Shown: positions 1 to 8,755 of the stretch, in pieces
Layout of the letters: every line of letters starts with the position of its first letter
How positions within the stretch are numbered: the first letter of the stretch is position 1
Source of the DNA: Streptomyces sp. NRRL WC-3626
GTDB taxonomy: Bacteria > Actinomycetota > Actinomycetes > Streptomycetales > Streptomycetaceae
Reading direction: 5' to 3'
Assembly (NCBI RefSeq): GCF_000718785.1
Contig: NZ_JOCA01000013.1
Coordinates: 62,001-126,000, forward strand
Length of the DNA stretch: 64,000 nucleotides
Made by a program: the position numbers and the translations under genes
The notes under the pieces: generated by a model
Database searches by the model: none
Seen by the model: only the letters and a program-made list of their open reading frames with translations
Told to the model about the DNA's origin: nothing

Positions 1-1094
1 CCCGACATCACACCCGTCCACGATGTACGCGGGGTGGTCCGCTGGATCGGATCGATCACCACCGGCCAGACCGTGTTCGTGTTCTTGAACAGCGCCTGGT
101 CCGGTGTGAGGGTCAGCTTGTCGTTGCTGAGCTCGACCTCCAGCGGTGCGGTACGCCCGCCCCCGCCGGGTCCGTCCAAGGCCGGATCGGCCTGCAATTC
201 ACCGTCCTGCGCGGCCTCCTCCAGCGACCGTCTCACGGCCGATGGACCGATCGCGCGCGCACCACTCTCAATGGTCGCAGCCGAGTCCCACATCTTGGGG
301 CGACCCGCCTCGAAGACCGTGCCGTCCACTGCCACGTCCTTCGCCACAATCGCACCCGAGGCGTCCTCTACGACCTCCAGCCCGGACGTCTTCAGCCCAA
401 GGTCGATCGCCGCGATCTCGGGACTGGCCGCCGCCTCTGGCGTCTTGATCACCAACAAGTGCCCGAAACCATCGGCCTCGGCTCGCACCACCAGGTCGAC
501 CCCGGGATGGACTTCCGCGTACGTCGCGGTGTTCCCCTGTACCTCCGGCGCGGGAAGCACACCCTCTGGCCAGATCAACGACATTTCCCGGCCGGCCCTG
601 CGCAGCGTGACGAACGGCTCGCTCTTCGCCCCACCCGCGAAGGACAGATCTACAGTCGCGGCCTTGGGCTCCCACCGCCCGTCCTCCCGCTTCACCAGTG
701 TCTCGTCGATGTCCACCCACTTACCGGCATGGATGGTGCGGACCGGTTCGGTGTACTCCCTCGCCTCGAACGTTCCGTCCGGCTGGGCGAAGATCTCCCG
801 GCGCTCCGAGCGCAGTCCCACCACCTCGACCGGCTCGCCACTCTTGTCAGCCGCAGCGAGCGCCACCGGCTCGGTCTGGGCTGGTCCCGAGGCCGCCACC
901 GGAGCCTGCTCGTCCTTCTCAACGTCCGGCACGGCGTTGAAAGCCAGACCGGTGGCCACCACAGCTCCGACCAGTGTGGCTGCCATAACAGCACGCAGTG
1001 TCACTGCACGGCCTGCATGCCTGGGCATCATTTCACTCTCTCTGGACTGCTGGGCGGCTTCGAAGGGTTCAATGGGTACGCGCTGGTTCGCCAT
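1..1094 (-). CDS. Secreted protein, N-terminal part (DNRLRE/LamG/RHS-type family), partial
   Basis: The frame is open from 1094 to the left edge, so only about 364 N-terminal residues are visible. The ATG at 1094 overlaps the TGA of the upstream gene by one base (TGATG), which suggests translational coupling; ATG at 1031 is an alternative. After about 30 polar residues comes a hydrophobic segment (AVMAATLVGAVVATGLAF), giving a signal sequence or anchor. The following region (WVDIDETLVKREDGRWEPKA, then VHPGVDLVVRAEADGFGHLL) is the conserved N-terminal module of very large Streptomyces cell-surface proteins carrying DNRLRE, LamG or RHS repeats. I infer that this is one of them. The toxin or binding domain that would define its job is outside the window. 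Confidence 0.75.
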   Translation of the reverse strand, partial: MANQRVPIEPFEAAQQSRESEMMPRHAGRAVTLRAVMAATLVGAVVATGLAFNAVPDVEKDEQAPVAASGPAQTEPVALAAADKSGEPVEVVGLRSERREIFAQPDGTFEAREYTEPVRTIHAGKWVDIDETLVKREDGRWEPKAATVDLSFAGGAKSEPFVTLRRAGREMSLIWPEGVLPAPEVQGNTATYAEVHPGVDLVVRAEADGFGHLLVIKTPEAAASPEIAAIDLGLKTSGLEVVEDASGAIVAKDVAVDGTVFEAGRPKMWDSAATIESGARAIGPSAVRRSLEEAAQDGELQADPALDGPGGGGRTAPLEVELSNDKLTLTPDQALFKNTNTVWPVVIDPIQRTTPRTSWTGVMS

Positions 1095-2644
1095 CACTTC
1101 ACCACCGCGCCGAACGCCTTGCCGCCAGCAGGGATGCCACCAGTGCCGGGCTTGTAACTGACCTCAGGAGCACCACCGTTGGCAACATGCCACGAAAATC
1201 CGTGGACCGCGCGAGCACCCGGCTCGCCATAAGGCACTCCGACATAGAGCAGGCTCGCTGTGGATCCCAGGCTCAATCCGGTGTACATGTGCGGACCCGC
1301 GACATCACCCACGCCGTACCCGGGGTCGACCCAGTGGTCATCCGCCCCGGGTGGACCGACGAACGGGGTGATCTGCACCCCGCCCTTCTCCAGATCCTCT
1401 TGCTGCCACTCCTCTCCTGGAGCGCCGATCGCCACCCGCGTAGTGGTCGCTGTACTCGTCGTGTTCGGAGAGGAGTTGACAGCTGCGAGCTGCTGGCCGA
1501 AGAAGTCGCCGACCTCGGCTTCCCCCTCCATGCCGTCGGCGTTCTGGTCGACCCACGCCGTCTGCGTCGCCGTAGTCGAAGTAAGCCGGAAGAAGTGCAC
1601 CGCCCCGGCATCGACGGTGGTCAGCAGGTCCTCACCCGGCACCCCTACTGCCAACAGAGATTCCGTAGTGCTGGTGGCACCGGACGGTCGATAGGGAACC
1701 ATCGCCAGGGCAGTACCGAAACGGTCGGCCGTTTCGCCCTCGCCACCAATCGCTTCTTGGTCCTGCGCCAGACCGGCAATCGGTTTGGGTGAGTTGGACA
1801 CCAGCGTGTGGCTGAACACCGTCACAGCGCCTGCGAAGGTCACCGCGCCCAGTGCCTCCCCCGGGACCCCCACCGCAAGATGTGTCGGTGTCGCCGCGAG
1901 CGACAATCCGAAGCGGTCGTCCTGCTCCGCTACTCCTGGCACTGCCCCAGCCGTCTCGGTGTCCTGGTGCACCGCCACCTCCGTCAAGGCGGTACCCGAC
2001 ATGTAGTAGACCGCGCCGGCGTCCACGATCGTGCCGATATCCTCGCCAGGAGCGCCTACGGCCAGGAACGGGACCCCGCTTAAAGATTTGCCCGCCGCAA
2101 GCGAGTAGCCGATCCAGTCCTCGTGCTCGACAGCCCCGCTCAGGTGATTGCCCTCGCCCTGGCTGATCTGCTTCACGGCAGGGCCGGTTCCCAGGCCGGC
2201 GGGAGCGCCGTAGTAGATCTGCACCAGTCCGGCGTCGCGGTAGTTCACCGCTTCACCCGACGTCGCAGTCACCGACAGATCCTCATACGGAATACCGACC
2301 ACCAGGTCACTGCACCCGTCAAGGTTCGCGTCGTAGACCGCCAACGCGGAACCGAACTGGTCCCCCCGCTCGGCGGCACCGGGAGCACCGGGTGACTCCT
2401 GACTGAGACTCAGGACACCCTTGTCACCGCCGTAGCCGATGTGGACCTCCCCGGCCCGCTCATGGCCGCCCGCTGTCGCCTCCGGGTCGGCGATCGCCGT
2501 GTCCCTAACGCCGTCGCCATTGAAATCCGACTCCACCCCCGACGGGCACGCCGCCGCCGCGGCCGCTGGAGCAACCGAGCCGGTCAGCCCGGAACCAGCG
2601 ACCAGTACCGACACCAAGGCAGCGCTGAGCCACCGCACACGCAT
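1094..2644 (-). CDS. Secreted FG-GAP repeat protein
   Basis: 516 residues. Residues 1-31 form a signal peptide (RVRW, a hydrophobic stretch, then APAAAAAA). The mature part contains integrin-like FG-GAP blades: calcium-loop motifs DFNGDGVRDTAIAD and DANLDGCSDLVVG, then at least four VGAPGED or VGVPGED blades with DAGAV turns spaced about 60-70 residues apart. Such proteins fold as beta-propellers outside the cell and bind ligands or cations. No enzymatic motif is seen. It lies directly upstream of, and overlaps by one base, the large secreted protein to its left, so the two are probably made together. Its specific ligand cannot be read from the sequence. Confidence 0.85.
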   Translation of the reverse strand: MRVRWLSAALVSVLVAGSGLTGSVAPAAAAAACPSGVESDFNGDGVRDTAIADPEATAGGHERAGEVHIGYGGDKGVLSLSQESPGAPGAAERGDQFGSALAVYDANLDGCSDLVVGIPYEDLSVTATSGEAVNYRDAGLVQIYYGAPAGLGTGPAVKQISQGEGNHLSGAVEHEDWIGYSLAAGKSLSGVPFLAVGAPGEDIGTIVDAGAVYYMSGTALTEVAVHQDTETAGAVPGVAEQDDRFGLSLAATPTHLAVGVPGEALGAVTFAGAVTVFSHTLVSNSPKPIAGLAQDQEAIGGEGETADRFGTALAMVPYRPSGATSTTESLLAVGVPGEDLLTTVDAGAVHFFRLTSTTATQTAWVDQNADGMEGEAEVGDFFGQQLAAVNSSPNTTSTATTTRVAIGAPGEEWQQEDLEKGGVQITPFVGPPGADDHWVDPGYGVGDVAGPHMYTGLSLGSTASLLYVGVPYGEPGARAVHGFSWHVANGGAPEVSYKPGTGGIPAGGKAFGAVVK

Positions 2645-2882
2645 ACTGAACTCCCACCCCGCCGGTCACATCTGAAGCAGCTGTGATCAAACTGTGTAGC
2701 GGAGCGCACAAGTCAAATCGCAGAGTGGGGGGAGGAGTTGGCCGACAGTAGTGGTGAGCTCAGCGTGCACTGTCCAAAAGGTGAGGTGCACCGTTCCGTA
2801 TATCGGGAGCTCGCGTGCGGCCCTCTCGAGATCACGTTTCGGCCTGGGCAGCAAAGATCCCGCCGACCTGGTCGTCCTCTTT

Positions 2883-2900
2883 GGGGGGAGGCGTCCCCCT
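2883..2900 (-). terminator. Putative terminator hairpin after the PhzF-like gene
   Basis: On the minus strand five G pair with five C across a six-base loop, about 16 bases after the stop codon of the PhzF-like gene. There is no T run, as is usual for Streptomyces terminators. The remaining 2645-2882 stretch shows no convincing gene; it should hold the promoter of the FG-GAP gene. Confidence 0.35.
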
Positions 2901-2915
2901 CGCGCAGTGGAACGG

Positions 2916-3560
2916 TCAGCGCTCCAGGTAGACCCGGCCGCCGACCTCCGTCCAGCCCTCCGGCTGGGGGGCCGTGAGGAGCTGGGAGCCCGTGCCCTGG
3001 GTGATGTTCAGGGCTCGGCCCAGGTGGTCGGTGAGGAGGAGGGCCGCGGCGCCGGTCGCCTCGTCCTCGTCGATGCCGTCGTCGCGGCCGGGGAAGGCGC
3101 GGGCGCGGATGCGGCCGGCCGCCTCGTCCAGCCAGGCCCAGGCGTAGATCCATTCCCCCTTCGGCGGCACGGGCAGCGCGTCGACCTCGGCGGGGCTCGC
3201 GTACTGGCGCAGGGTGCGCGGCGGGACCCACTCCGCCCGCGCCTCGATCCAGCAGAACTCCCCGTCCTGCCGGGCGCCCACCACGCCGGCCGGCACGACC
3301 AGTTCGGGTACGTCGAGCAGCCAGGCCGTGCCGACACAGGGGTGCCCGGCGAAGGGCAGGCGCAGGGTGGGCGTGTAGATGTCGATCACCCCGCGCTCGG
3401 GGTCGTCGACGAACACGGTCTCGCTGAACCCCAGCTTCGCGGCGAACTCCTGCCGCTCCTCCCGCTCGGGCATCACGGCACCGTTGCGCACGACACCCAG
3501 TTCGTTGCCGTACCCGCCACGGGGCCCGCAGAAGACGCGCACCACGTCGTAATCAGTCAC
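2916..3560 (-). CDS. PhzF family isomerase-like protein
   Basis: About 214 residues from GTG at 3560 (VTDYDVVRVFCGP). Family signatures are in order: RQEFAAKLGFSETVFV (the catalytic-region helix of PhzF-type proteins), LPFAGHPCVGTAWLL near residue 65, and GIDEDEATGAAALLL near residue 175, matching the DPATGSA region. PhzF enzymes catalyse isomerisation in phenazine synthesis, but most homologues in genomes act on unknown small molecules. No phenazine genes are nearby, so no pathway is inferred. At 214 residues it is shorter than the usual 260-300, with a compact second half. A longer upstream frame exists but lacks family similarity, so I prefer this start. Confidence 0.75.
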   Translation of the reverse strand: MTDYDVVRVFCGPRGGYGNELGVVRNGAVMPEREERQEFAAKLGFSETVFVDDPERGVIDIYTPTLRLPFAGHPCVGTAWLLDVPELVVPAGVVGARQDGEFCWIEARAEWVPPRTLRQYASPAEVDALPVPPKGEWIYAWAWLDEAAGRIRARAFPGRDDGIDEDEATGAAALLLTDHLGRALNITQGTGSQLLTAPQPEGWTEVGGRVYLER

Positions 3561-3622
3561 GGGGGCATTCAAGCACCGCGCGACCAGCGGTGACGATCGG
3601 CACCGGGCGCCGCCTCGGCCGG

Positions 3623-3943
3623 TCACGGACCGGCGACGTCCCCGACCCTCTTGAGCACGGAGGTGATCCTGTCCCCCACGGCGTCGCGTCGCCTCGCACG
3701 CGCCGCCCGGTCCGCCGGCACCAGCCGCTCGGCGGCCTGCACGGCGTAGGCGTCCGGGGCGCCGAAGGCGGTCCGCGGGTGTTCTCCCGTCTCCGCGCAG
3801 TGCGCGGTGACCTCCTTGACCGCCTGGAGCACGACCGCCCGGTCCACGCCCGGCTGCATGGCCAGGCGCACCTGGAAACGCGCCATCCACTTCTCTCGGT
3901 CCTTCTCCTGCGCCGCGTCCGACGTCTCGTCCTTCTTCGCCAC
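3623..3943 (-). CDS. Small conserved hypothetical protein
   Basis: 106 residues from GTG at 3943, preceded on the minus strand by GGGAG at good spacing (CCGGGAGAGC then GTG). The protein is charged and probably helical (VAKKDETSDAAQEKDREKWM), with no signal sequence or membrane segment, and I do not recognise a family with confidence. It is transcribed away from the iron-uptake genes. Its start lies about 100 bases from the iron box at 4041-4059, so it could share that control, but nothing in the protein indicates a role in iron metabolism. Confidence 0.6.
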   Translation of the reverse strand: MAKKDETSDAAQEKDREKWMARFQVRLAMQPGVDRAVVLQAVKEVTAHCAETGEHPRTAFGAPDAYAVQAAERLVPADRAARARRRDAVGDRITSVLKRVGDVAGP

Positions 3944-4040
3944 GCGCTCTCCCGGGTGATCTGCGGTCGTCCGTCGTGAAGTTGGACGCCGGGACGCGGA
4001 GGTGGGTTGCACGGGCGAGGGATCAGTACCGGTAGCGAAT

Positions 4041-4059
4041 ATAGGTAAGGCTAACCTAA
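4041..4059 (+). promoter_or_regulatory. Iron box (DmdR1/IdeR operator) upstream of FecCD permease
   Basis: The sequence ATAGGTAAGGCTAACCTAA is a near-perfect match to the 19-bp actinobacterial iron box (TTAGGTTAGGCTAACCTAA) and is itself a dyad (TAGGT/ACCTA arms). In Streptomyces DmdR1 binds such boxes with ferrous iron and represses uptake genes. Position, about 140 bases before the permease start, supports iron-dependent repression of the operon to the right. Confidence 0.85.
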
Positions 4060-4199
4060 GCTTCACCTCGGTAATCACCTCGGCAATCATCACGGACGGA
4101 AGGAACGGACGGGACCGTGCGACGCTCGCTCATTCGACCGGCGGGAGCACCGCCGGCCGCGAGGAACACGGCCGCGTACGGCGGTGGCGCGTGACCGTG

Positions 4200-5273
4200 A
4201 TGGAGAAGGACGTGCGGGAGTCTGCGCCTCCCGCCACCGGGCAACGGCGCACCACGGCTTGGCTGTTGACCGCCTCGCTCGTCGTCGCGCTCCTCGTCCT
4301 CGTCCCCGTGGCCGCCGGTGTCGGGGCCTATCCCGTGCCCGTGGGGGACGTGCTCGCCTCCGTGCAGCACCGGATCGGGGTCGGGGGCGCCGAGCTGGAC
4401 CGGGTCGCCGAGTCGGTGCTGTGGAACGTGCGGTTTCCGCGGATCGTGCTCGCGCTGCTGGTCGGGGCCTCGCTGGGGTGCGCGGGCGCGCTGATGCAGG
4501 GCGTGTTCGGCAATCCGCTCGCCGAACCCGGCGTCATCGGCGTCTCGTCCGGCGCGGCGGTCGGGGCGGTGGCCTCGATCGCGCTCGGGCTGGACTTCCT
4601 GGGCAACTGGACCGTGTCCGTGCTGGCGTTCGCCGCCGGTCTCGTCACCGTCCTGCTGGTGTACGCGATGTCCCGCTCGGGCGGCCGTACGGAAGTGGTG
4701 ACGCTGATCCTCACCGGGATCGCCGTGAACGCGTTCGCGGGCGCCCTCATCGGGCTGTTCCTGTTCTTCGCGGACGCCGCCGCCGTCAACCAGATCACCT
4801 TCTGGCAACTGGGCTCACTCGCCCAGGCCACCTGGCCGAAGGTGCTGGCCGTACTGCCGTGCGCGGTGCTCGGGCTGGCCGTGGCGCCGCTGTACGCCCG
4901 CCGGCTCGACCTGCTGTCGCTCGGTGAGCGGCCGGCGCGGCATCTGGGCGTGGACGTGGAGCGGCTGCGGATCGTGCTGGTGCTGGTGATCGCGCTGCTG
5001 ACGGCGGCGGCCGTGAGCGTGTCGGGGATCATCGGGTTCGTCGGGCTGGTCGTACCGCATCTGCTGCGGATGGCCGCCGGTCCCGGGCACCGGTTCCTGC
5101 TGCCGGGCAGCGCGCTGCTCGGGGCGCTGGTGCTGCTGGCGGCGGACCTGACCGCGCGTACGGTCGCCGAGCCCGCCGAACTTCCCCTCGGTGTCCTCAC
5201 GGCGCTGCTCGGCAGCCCGTTCTTCTTCTGGCTGCTGCGCCGCACCCGGCGCAGGCAGGGAGGCTGGGCGTGA
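4200..5273 (+). CDS. FecCD family iron/siderophore or heme ABC transporter permease
   Basis: About 357 residues from ATG at 4200 (GTG at 4191 is an alternative); the frame further upstream runs through the iron box and is not coding. The protein is a polytopic membrane protein of the BtuC/FecCD type with roughly ten segments. Family marks are visible: GCAGALMQGVFGNPLAEPGVIGVSSGA after the first segments, GISVNAF-like GIAVNAFAGAL in the middle, and GFVGLVVPHLLRM in the cytoplasmic coupling region, followed by a C-terminal FFFWLLRRTRRR tail. It would move ferric-siderophore or heme through the membrane. The next gene, its ATPase, overlaps the stop codon. No substrate-binding lipoprotein accompanies it here. 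Confidence 0.9.
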   Translation: MEKDVRESAPPATGQRRTTAWLLTASLVVALLVLVPVAAGVGAYPVPVGDVLASVQHRIGVGGAELDRVAESVLWNVRFPRIVLALLVGASLGCAGALMQGVFGNPLAEPGVIGVSSGAAVGAVASIALGLDFLGNWTVSVLAFAAGLVTVLLVYAMSRSGGRTEVVTLILTGIAVNAFAGALIGLFLFFADAAAVNQITFWQLGSLAQATWPKVLAVLPCAVLGLAVAPLYARRLDLLSLGERPARHLGVDVERLRIVLVLVIALLTAAAVSVSGIIGFVGLVVPHLLRMAAGPGHRFLLPGSALLGALVLLAADLTARTVAEPAELPLGVLTALLGSPFFFWLLRRTRRRQGGWA

Positions 5274-6139
5274 ACCCTCGTACAAGCCCGCGTACGACCC
5301 CGCGTGTGCTGCGGCTGCGCAACCGTCCTGTTCCCCCGGCCGCCCCCGAGCTCGGCGACGTGCTCGCCGAGGCCGAGGAGCTCACCGTACGGCTCGGTGC
5401 CCGCGAGGTGCTCGCCGGTGTCGACGTACGGGTCCGTGCCGGTGAGGTGCTGGCGCTCGTCGGACCCAACGGGGCGGGTAAGTCCACCCTGTTGAGCGCG
5501 CTGGCCGCCGATCTGCCGCCCACCGCCGGGGCCGTACGGATCCACGGGCGCCCCGCGTCCGCCTGGTCCGCGCCCGAACTCGCCCTGCGCCGGGCCGTCC
5601 TGCCCCAGTCGGCGTCGCTGTCCTTCCCGTTCACGGTGGAGGAGGTGGTCCGTATGGGCAGGGCGCCCTGGGCCGCCGCCCGGCCCGAGGACGACGAGGC
5701 GGCCGTGGCCGGGGCGATGGCCGCCACCGAGGTCACCCGCTTCGCCGCCCGACCCTTCTCCGCGCTGAGCGGCGGGGAGCGGGCCCGGGTCGCGCTCGCC
5801 CGGGTGCTGGCCCAGAGCACTTCCCTGCTCCTGCTGGACGAGCCGACGGCCGCCCTCGACCTGCGCCATCAGGAACTCGTGCTGCGGCTGTGCCGGGCGC
5901 GGGCGCACGCCGGTGACGCGGTGGTCGTCGTCCTGCACGACCTGGGGCTCGCGGCCGCCTACGCGCACCGGGTGGCGGTCCTGCGCGCCGGCCGGGTCGC
6001 GGCCGACGGGCCGCCGCAGGAGGTCTTCTCGCGGGCCCTGCTGTCGGAGGTGTACGAGCAGCCCGTCGAGGTGTTCCCGCACCCGCGGACGGGGGCTGTC
6101 CTGGTGCTTCCGGAGCGCGAAGCAGCACCCTTCGATTGA
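5270..6139 (+). CDS. HmuV-like iron/heme ABC transporter ATP-binding protein
   Basis: 289 residues; GTG start at 5270 overlaps the permease stop by four bases (GTGA), so translation is coupled. Walker A is GPNGAGKST near residue 65, a Q-loop follows (LPQSASLSF), the ABC signature is LSGGERARV near residue 165, Walker B is LLLLDEPTAALD near 185, and the switch histidine is in VVVLHDLGLAAAYAHRV. The sequence is closest in style to heme importers (HmuV), but siderophore-type subfamilies look similar, so the substrate is left open. It energises the permease encoded upstream. Confidence 0.88.
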   Translation: MNPRTSPRTTPRVLRLRNRPVPPAAPELGDVLAEAEELTVRLGAREVLAGVDVRVRAGEVLALVGPNGAGKSTLLSALAADLPPTAGAVRIHGRPASAWSAPELALRRAVLPQSASLSFPFTVEEVVRMGRAPWAAARPEDDEAAVAGAMAATEVTRFAARPFSALSGGERARVALARVLAQSTSLLLLDEPTAALDLRHQELVLRLCRARAHAGDAVVVVLHDLGLAAAYAHRVAVLRAGRVAADGPPQEVFSRALLSEVYEQPVEVFPHPRTGAVLVLPEREAAPFD

Positions 6140-6282
6140 CCTCCGCTTGACCCGCCCTGACACCTTCTTGACCTGACCATGGCGTTTGTTTTTAGCCATC
6201 GTGATCGGGCCGTGCTCATACACCGTCCATGAGAGCTGAATCACCGGATGCACAGGTTTCCCACAGGAAATCCAGCGGTAAG

Positions 6283-6301
6283 TTAGGCCAGCCTCACCTA
6301 C
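6283..6301 (+). promoter_or_regulatory. Iron box upstream of efeO
   Basis: TTAGGCCAGCCTCACCTAC, 48 bases before the EfeO start codon, matches the DmdR1/IdeR iron box at most positions, with the outer TTAGG and ACCTA half-sites intact. It gives the EfeOBU genes their own iron-responsive promoter, separate from that of the FecCD operon. Confidence 0.75.
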
Positions 6302-6348
6302 CTGGAGTGAGGCCGATCACGCATCATTCCGGCCATCCTGGAGTCCTC

Positions 6349-7500
6349 ATGCGACCCGCCAGACTCTCCCTCGCCACCGCCGTCGCCACCGTGGCGGCCC
6401 TCGCCGCCGTCACCGGCTGCACGGAGAAGGGCGGCGGCTCGGACGGCGACCGGGTCGTCGACGTGACGGCCACGGACGACAGGTGCGAGGTGTCGAAGAA
6501 GGAGTTCCCGGCCGGGCACGTCGAGCTCGCCATCGAGAACAAGGGCTCCAAGGTCACCGAGGTCTACCTCCTCTTCCCCGACGACCGAGTGGTCACCGAG
6601 CGGGAGAACATCGGCCCCGGCACCAAGCAGCGCGTCACCGCCGAGGTGAAGGCCGGCGACTACCGGATCGCCTGCAAGCCGGGCATGCACGGCAAGGGCA
6701 TACGCCAGGACGTCAAGGCCACCGGCGGAAAGACCGTCGCGCGCGACCCGAAGCTGGACGGGGCCGTGGCCGCCTACCGCGCGTACGTACAGGCACAGGC
6801 CGACGAGACGCTGCCGAAGGCAAAGGCGTTCGCGAAGGCCGTCGAGGCCGGGGACGTCGAGGCCGCCAAGAAGGCGTACGCGCCCTCCCGTATCGGCTGG
6901 GAGCGCACCGAGCCGGTCGCCGAGTCGTTCGGCGACATCGACCCGAAGGTCGACGTCCGCGAGGACGGTCTGGAGGACGGCCAGGACCCGGCCACCGACT
7001 GGACGGGCTGGCACCGCCTGGAGAAGGCCCTCTGGCAGGACGGGAAGATCGGCGGGCGGGAGAAGGAACTCGCCGGCCGGCTGATCACCGACCTGGAGGA
7101 CTGGCGCAAGCGGGTCGGCTCGGCCGAGATCACCCCGACCTCCATGGCCAACGGTGCCAAGGAACTCCTCGACGAGGTCGCCACCGGCAAGGTCACCGGC
7201 GAGGAGGAGCGCTACTCGCACACGGACCTGGTCGACTTCAAGGCCAACGTCGAGGGCGCCGAGAAGTCGTACGCGCTGCTGAAGCCGGTCGCCGGGCAGA
7301 ACGACCCGGCGCTGGTGAAGGACCTCGACAAGCGGTTCACGGCGCTGAACACGCTGCTCGACCAGTACCGGCCCGACGCGACGTCGTACGACTTCACCTC
7401 GTACGACAAGGTCGGCAAGGCCGATCGCAAGGAACTGTCGGACGCGGTCAACGCGCTCGCGGAGCCGCTGTCGCGGCTCGCCGCGGCCGTGGTCAAGTAG
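6349..7500 (+). CDS. efeO: EfeO-type iron uptake lipoprotein
   Basis: 383 residues from ATG at 6349, preceded by CTGGAG. A lipoprotein signal ends at Cys24 (LAAVTGC). The N-terminal third is a cupredoxin-like domain (GHVELAIENKG, then CKPGMHG). The C-terminal two thirds are an M75 peptidase-fold domain with the HxxE metal-site motif WHRLEKALW (His222, Glu225). In EfeUOB systems EfeO is thought to capture iron at the cell surface for the EfeU permease. The gene is followed by efeB after ten bases and then by efeU, and the upstream iron box predicts repression under iron sufficiency. Length and order match the standard family. Confidence 0.95.
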   Translation: MRPARLSLATAVATVAALAAVTGCTEKGGGSDGDRVVDVTATDDRCEVSKKEFPAGHVELAIENKGSKVTEVYLLFPDDRVVTERENIGPGTKQRVTAEVKAGDYRIACKPGMHGKGIRQDVKATGGKTVARDPKLDGAVAAYRAYVQAQADETLPKAKAFAKAVEAGDVEAAKKAYAPSRIGWERTEPVAESFGDIDPKVDVREDGLEDGQDPATDWTGWHRLEKALWQDGKIGGREKELAGRLITDLEDWRKRVGSAEITPTSMANGAKELLDEVATGKVTGEEERYSHTDLVDFKANVEGAEKSYALLKPVAGQNDPALVKDLDKRFTALNTLLDQYRPDATSYDFTSYDKVGKADRKELSDAVNALAEPLSRLAAAVVK

Positions 7501-7510
7501 GAGCCCGGCG

Positions 7511-8752
7511 ATGACGGACAGCGGCAACACACCCACGCCGTCGCGGCGTTCGCTGCTCGGCTGGGGCGGTGCCGGGCTCGCGCTCGGTGCCGCCGCGGCC
7601 GGCGGGGCCGTGGCGGTGGCCCGGAGCGATGACGGACCCGACGCGGACACGGGCGCGGCCGTGGAGTTCCACGGGGCGCATCAGGCGGGCATCGCGACGC
7701 CCGTGCAGGACCGGCTGCACTTCGCCGCGTTCGACGTGACGACCGACGACCGCGCCGAGTTCGAGGAGCTGTTGAAGGAGTGGACCAGGGCCGCACGCCG
7801 TATGACGGCGGGGCGGGCGGTCGGGGAGGGCGCGTACGGCGGTCCGGACGAGGCCCCGCCGGACGACACCGGTGAGGCGCTGGGCCTGAAACCGTCCCGG
7901 CTGACGCTGACGATCGGCTTCGGGCCGTCCCTGTTCGGAAAGCTGGACCTGGCGGGGCGGCGTCCCGAGGCGCTGGTGGAGCTGCCGAGGTTCGCCGGGG
8001 ACAATCTGGACCGCGACCGCAGCGGCGGGGATCTGTGTGTGCAGGCGTGCGCGGACGATCCGCAGGTCGCGGTGCACGCGATCCGCAATCTCGCCCGGAT
8101 CGGGTTCGGCCGGGTCGTGGTGCGCTGGTCGCAGCTCGGCTTCGGCAAGACGTCGTCCACGACACCCGACGCGCAGACGCCCCGCAATCTCTTCGGTTTC
8201 AAGGACGGCACCCGCAACATCTCGGGGACCGAGAAGGACCGGCTGGAGAAGTTCGTCTGGGTCGGGGAGAAGGACGGGCCGCGGTGGATGGCGGGCGGGT
8301 CCTATCTCGTCGCCCGGCGCATCCGGATGCACATCGAGACCTGGGACCGGACCCCGCTGCGGGAGCAGGAGGACATCTTCGGCCGGGACAAGGGCGAGGG
8401 AGCGCCGGTCGGCAGGGCGAAGGAGCGGGACGAGCCGTTCCTGAAGGCGATGAAGCCCGACGCGCACGTCCGGCTGGCGCACCCCGACGCCAACGCGGGG
8501 GCGACCCTTCTGCGCCGGGGCTACTCCTTCACCGACGGCACCGACGGACTCGGCCGGCTGGACGCGGGCCTGTTCTTCCTCGCCTATCAGCGCGATCCGC
8601 GCACCGGGTTCATCCGCGTCCAGCGGAACCTGGCGAAGGACGCGCTCAACGAATACATCCAGCATGTGGGTTCGGCCGTCTTCGCCGTCCCGCCGGGCGT
8701 CCGCGACCAGGACGACTGGTGGGGCCGGGCGCTGTTCTCCGAGGAGGCGTAA
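7511..8752 (+). CDS. efeB: EfeB deferrochelatase/peroxidase (DyP type), Tat-exported
   Basis: 413 residues. A twin-arginine signal (SRRSLLGWGGAG, arginines 12 and 13) precedes a hydrophobic core, so the folded heme protein is exported. The DyP-peroxidase GxxDG motif is FGFKDGTRN near residue 230, and the candidate heme-ligand His lies in IRMHIETWDR near residue 274. In EfeUOB systems EfeB is proposed to oxidise ferrous iron or to release iron from heme outside the membrane; which activity applies here is not shown by sequence. It lies ten bases after efeO and three bases before efeU. Confidence 0.95.
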   Translation: MTDSGNTPTPSRRSLLGWGGAGLALGAAAAGGAVAVARSDDGPDADTGAAVEFHGAHQAGIATPVQDRLHFAAFDVTTDDRAEFEELLKEWTRAARRMTAGRAVGEGAYGGPDEAPPDDTGEALGLKPSRLTLTIGFGPSLFGKLDLAGRRPEALVELPRFAGDNLDRDRSGGDLCVQACADDPQVAVHAIRNLARIGFGRVVVRWSQLGFGKTSSTTPDAQTPRNLFGFKDGTRNISGTEKDRLEKFVWVGEKDGPRWMAGGSYLVARRIRMHIETWDRTPLREQEDIFGRDKGEGAPVGRAKERDEPFLKAMKPDAHVRLAHPDANAGATLLRRGYSFTDGTDGLGRLDAGLFFLAYQRDPRTGFIRVQRNLAKDALNEYIQHVGSAVFAVPPGVRDQDDWWGRALFSEEA

Positions 8753-8755
8753 GGC

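Noticed and set aside
34..1161. Long plus-strand open frame over the first kilobase
   Set aside because: It is antisense to a clear secreted-protein gene on the minus strand, is rich in Ser/Pro/Ala, and shows no family similarity.
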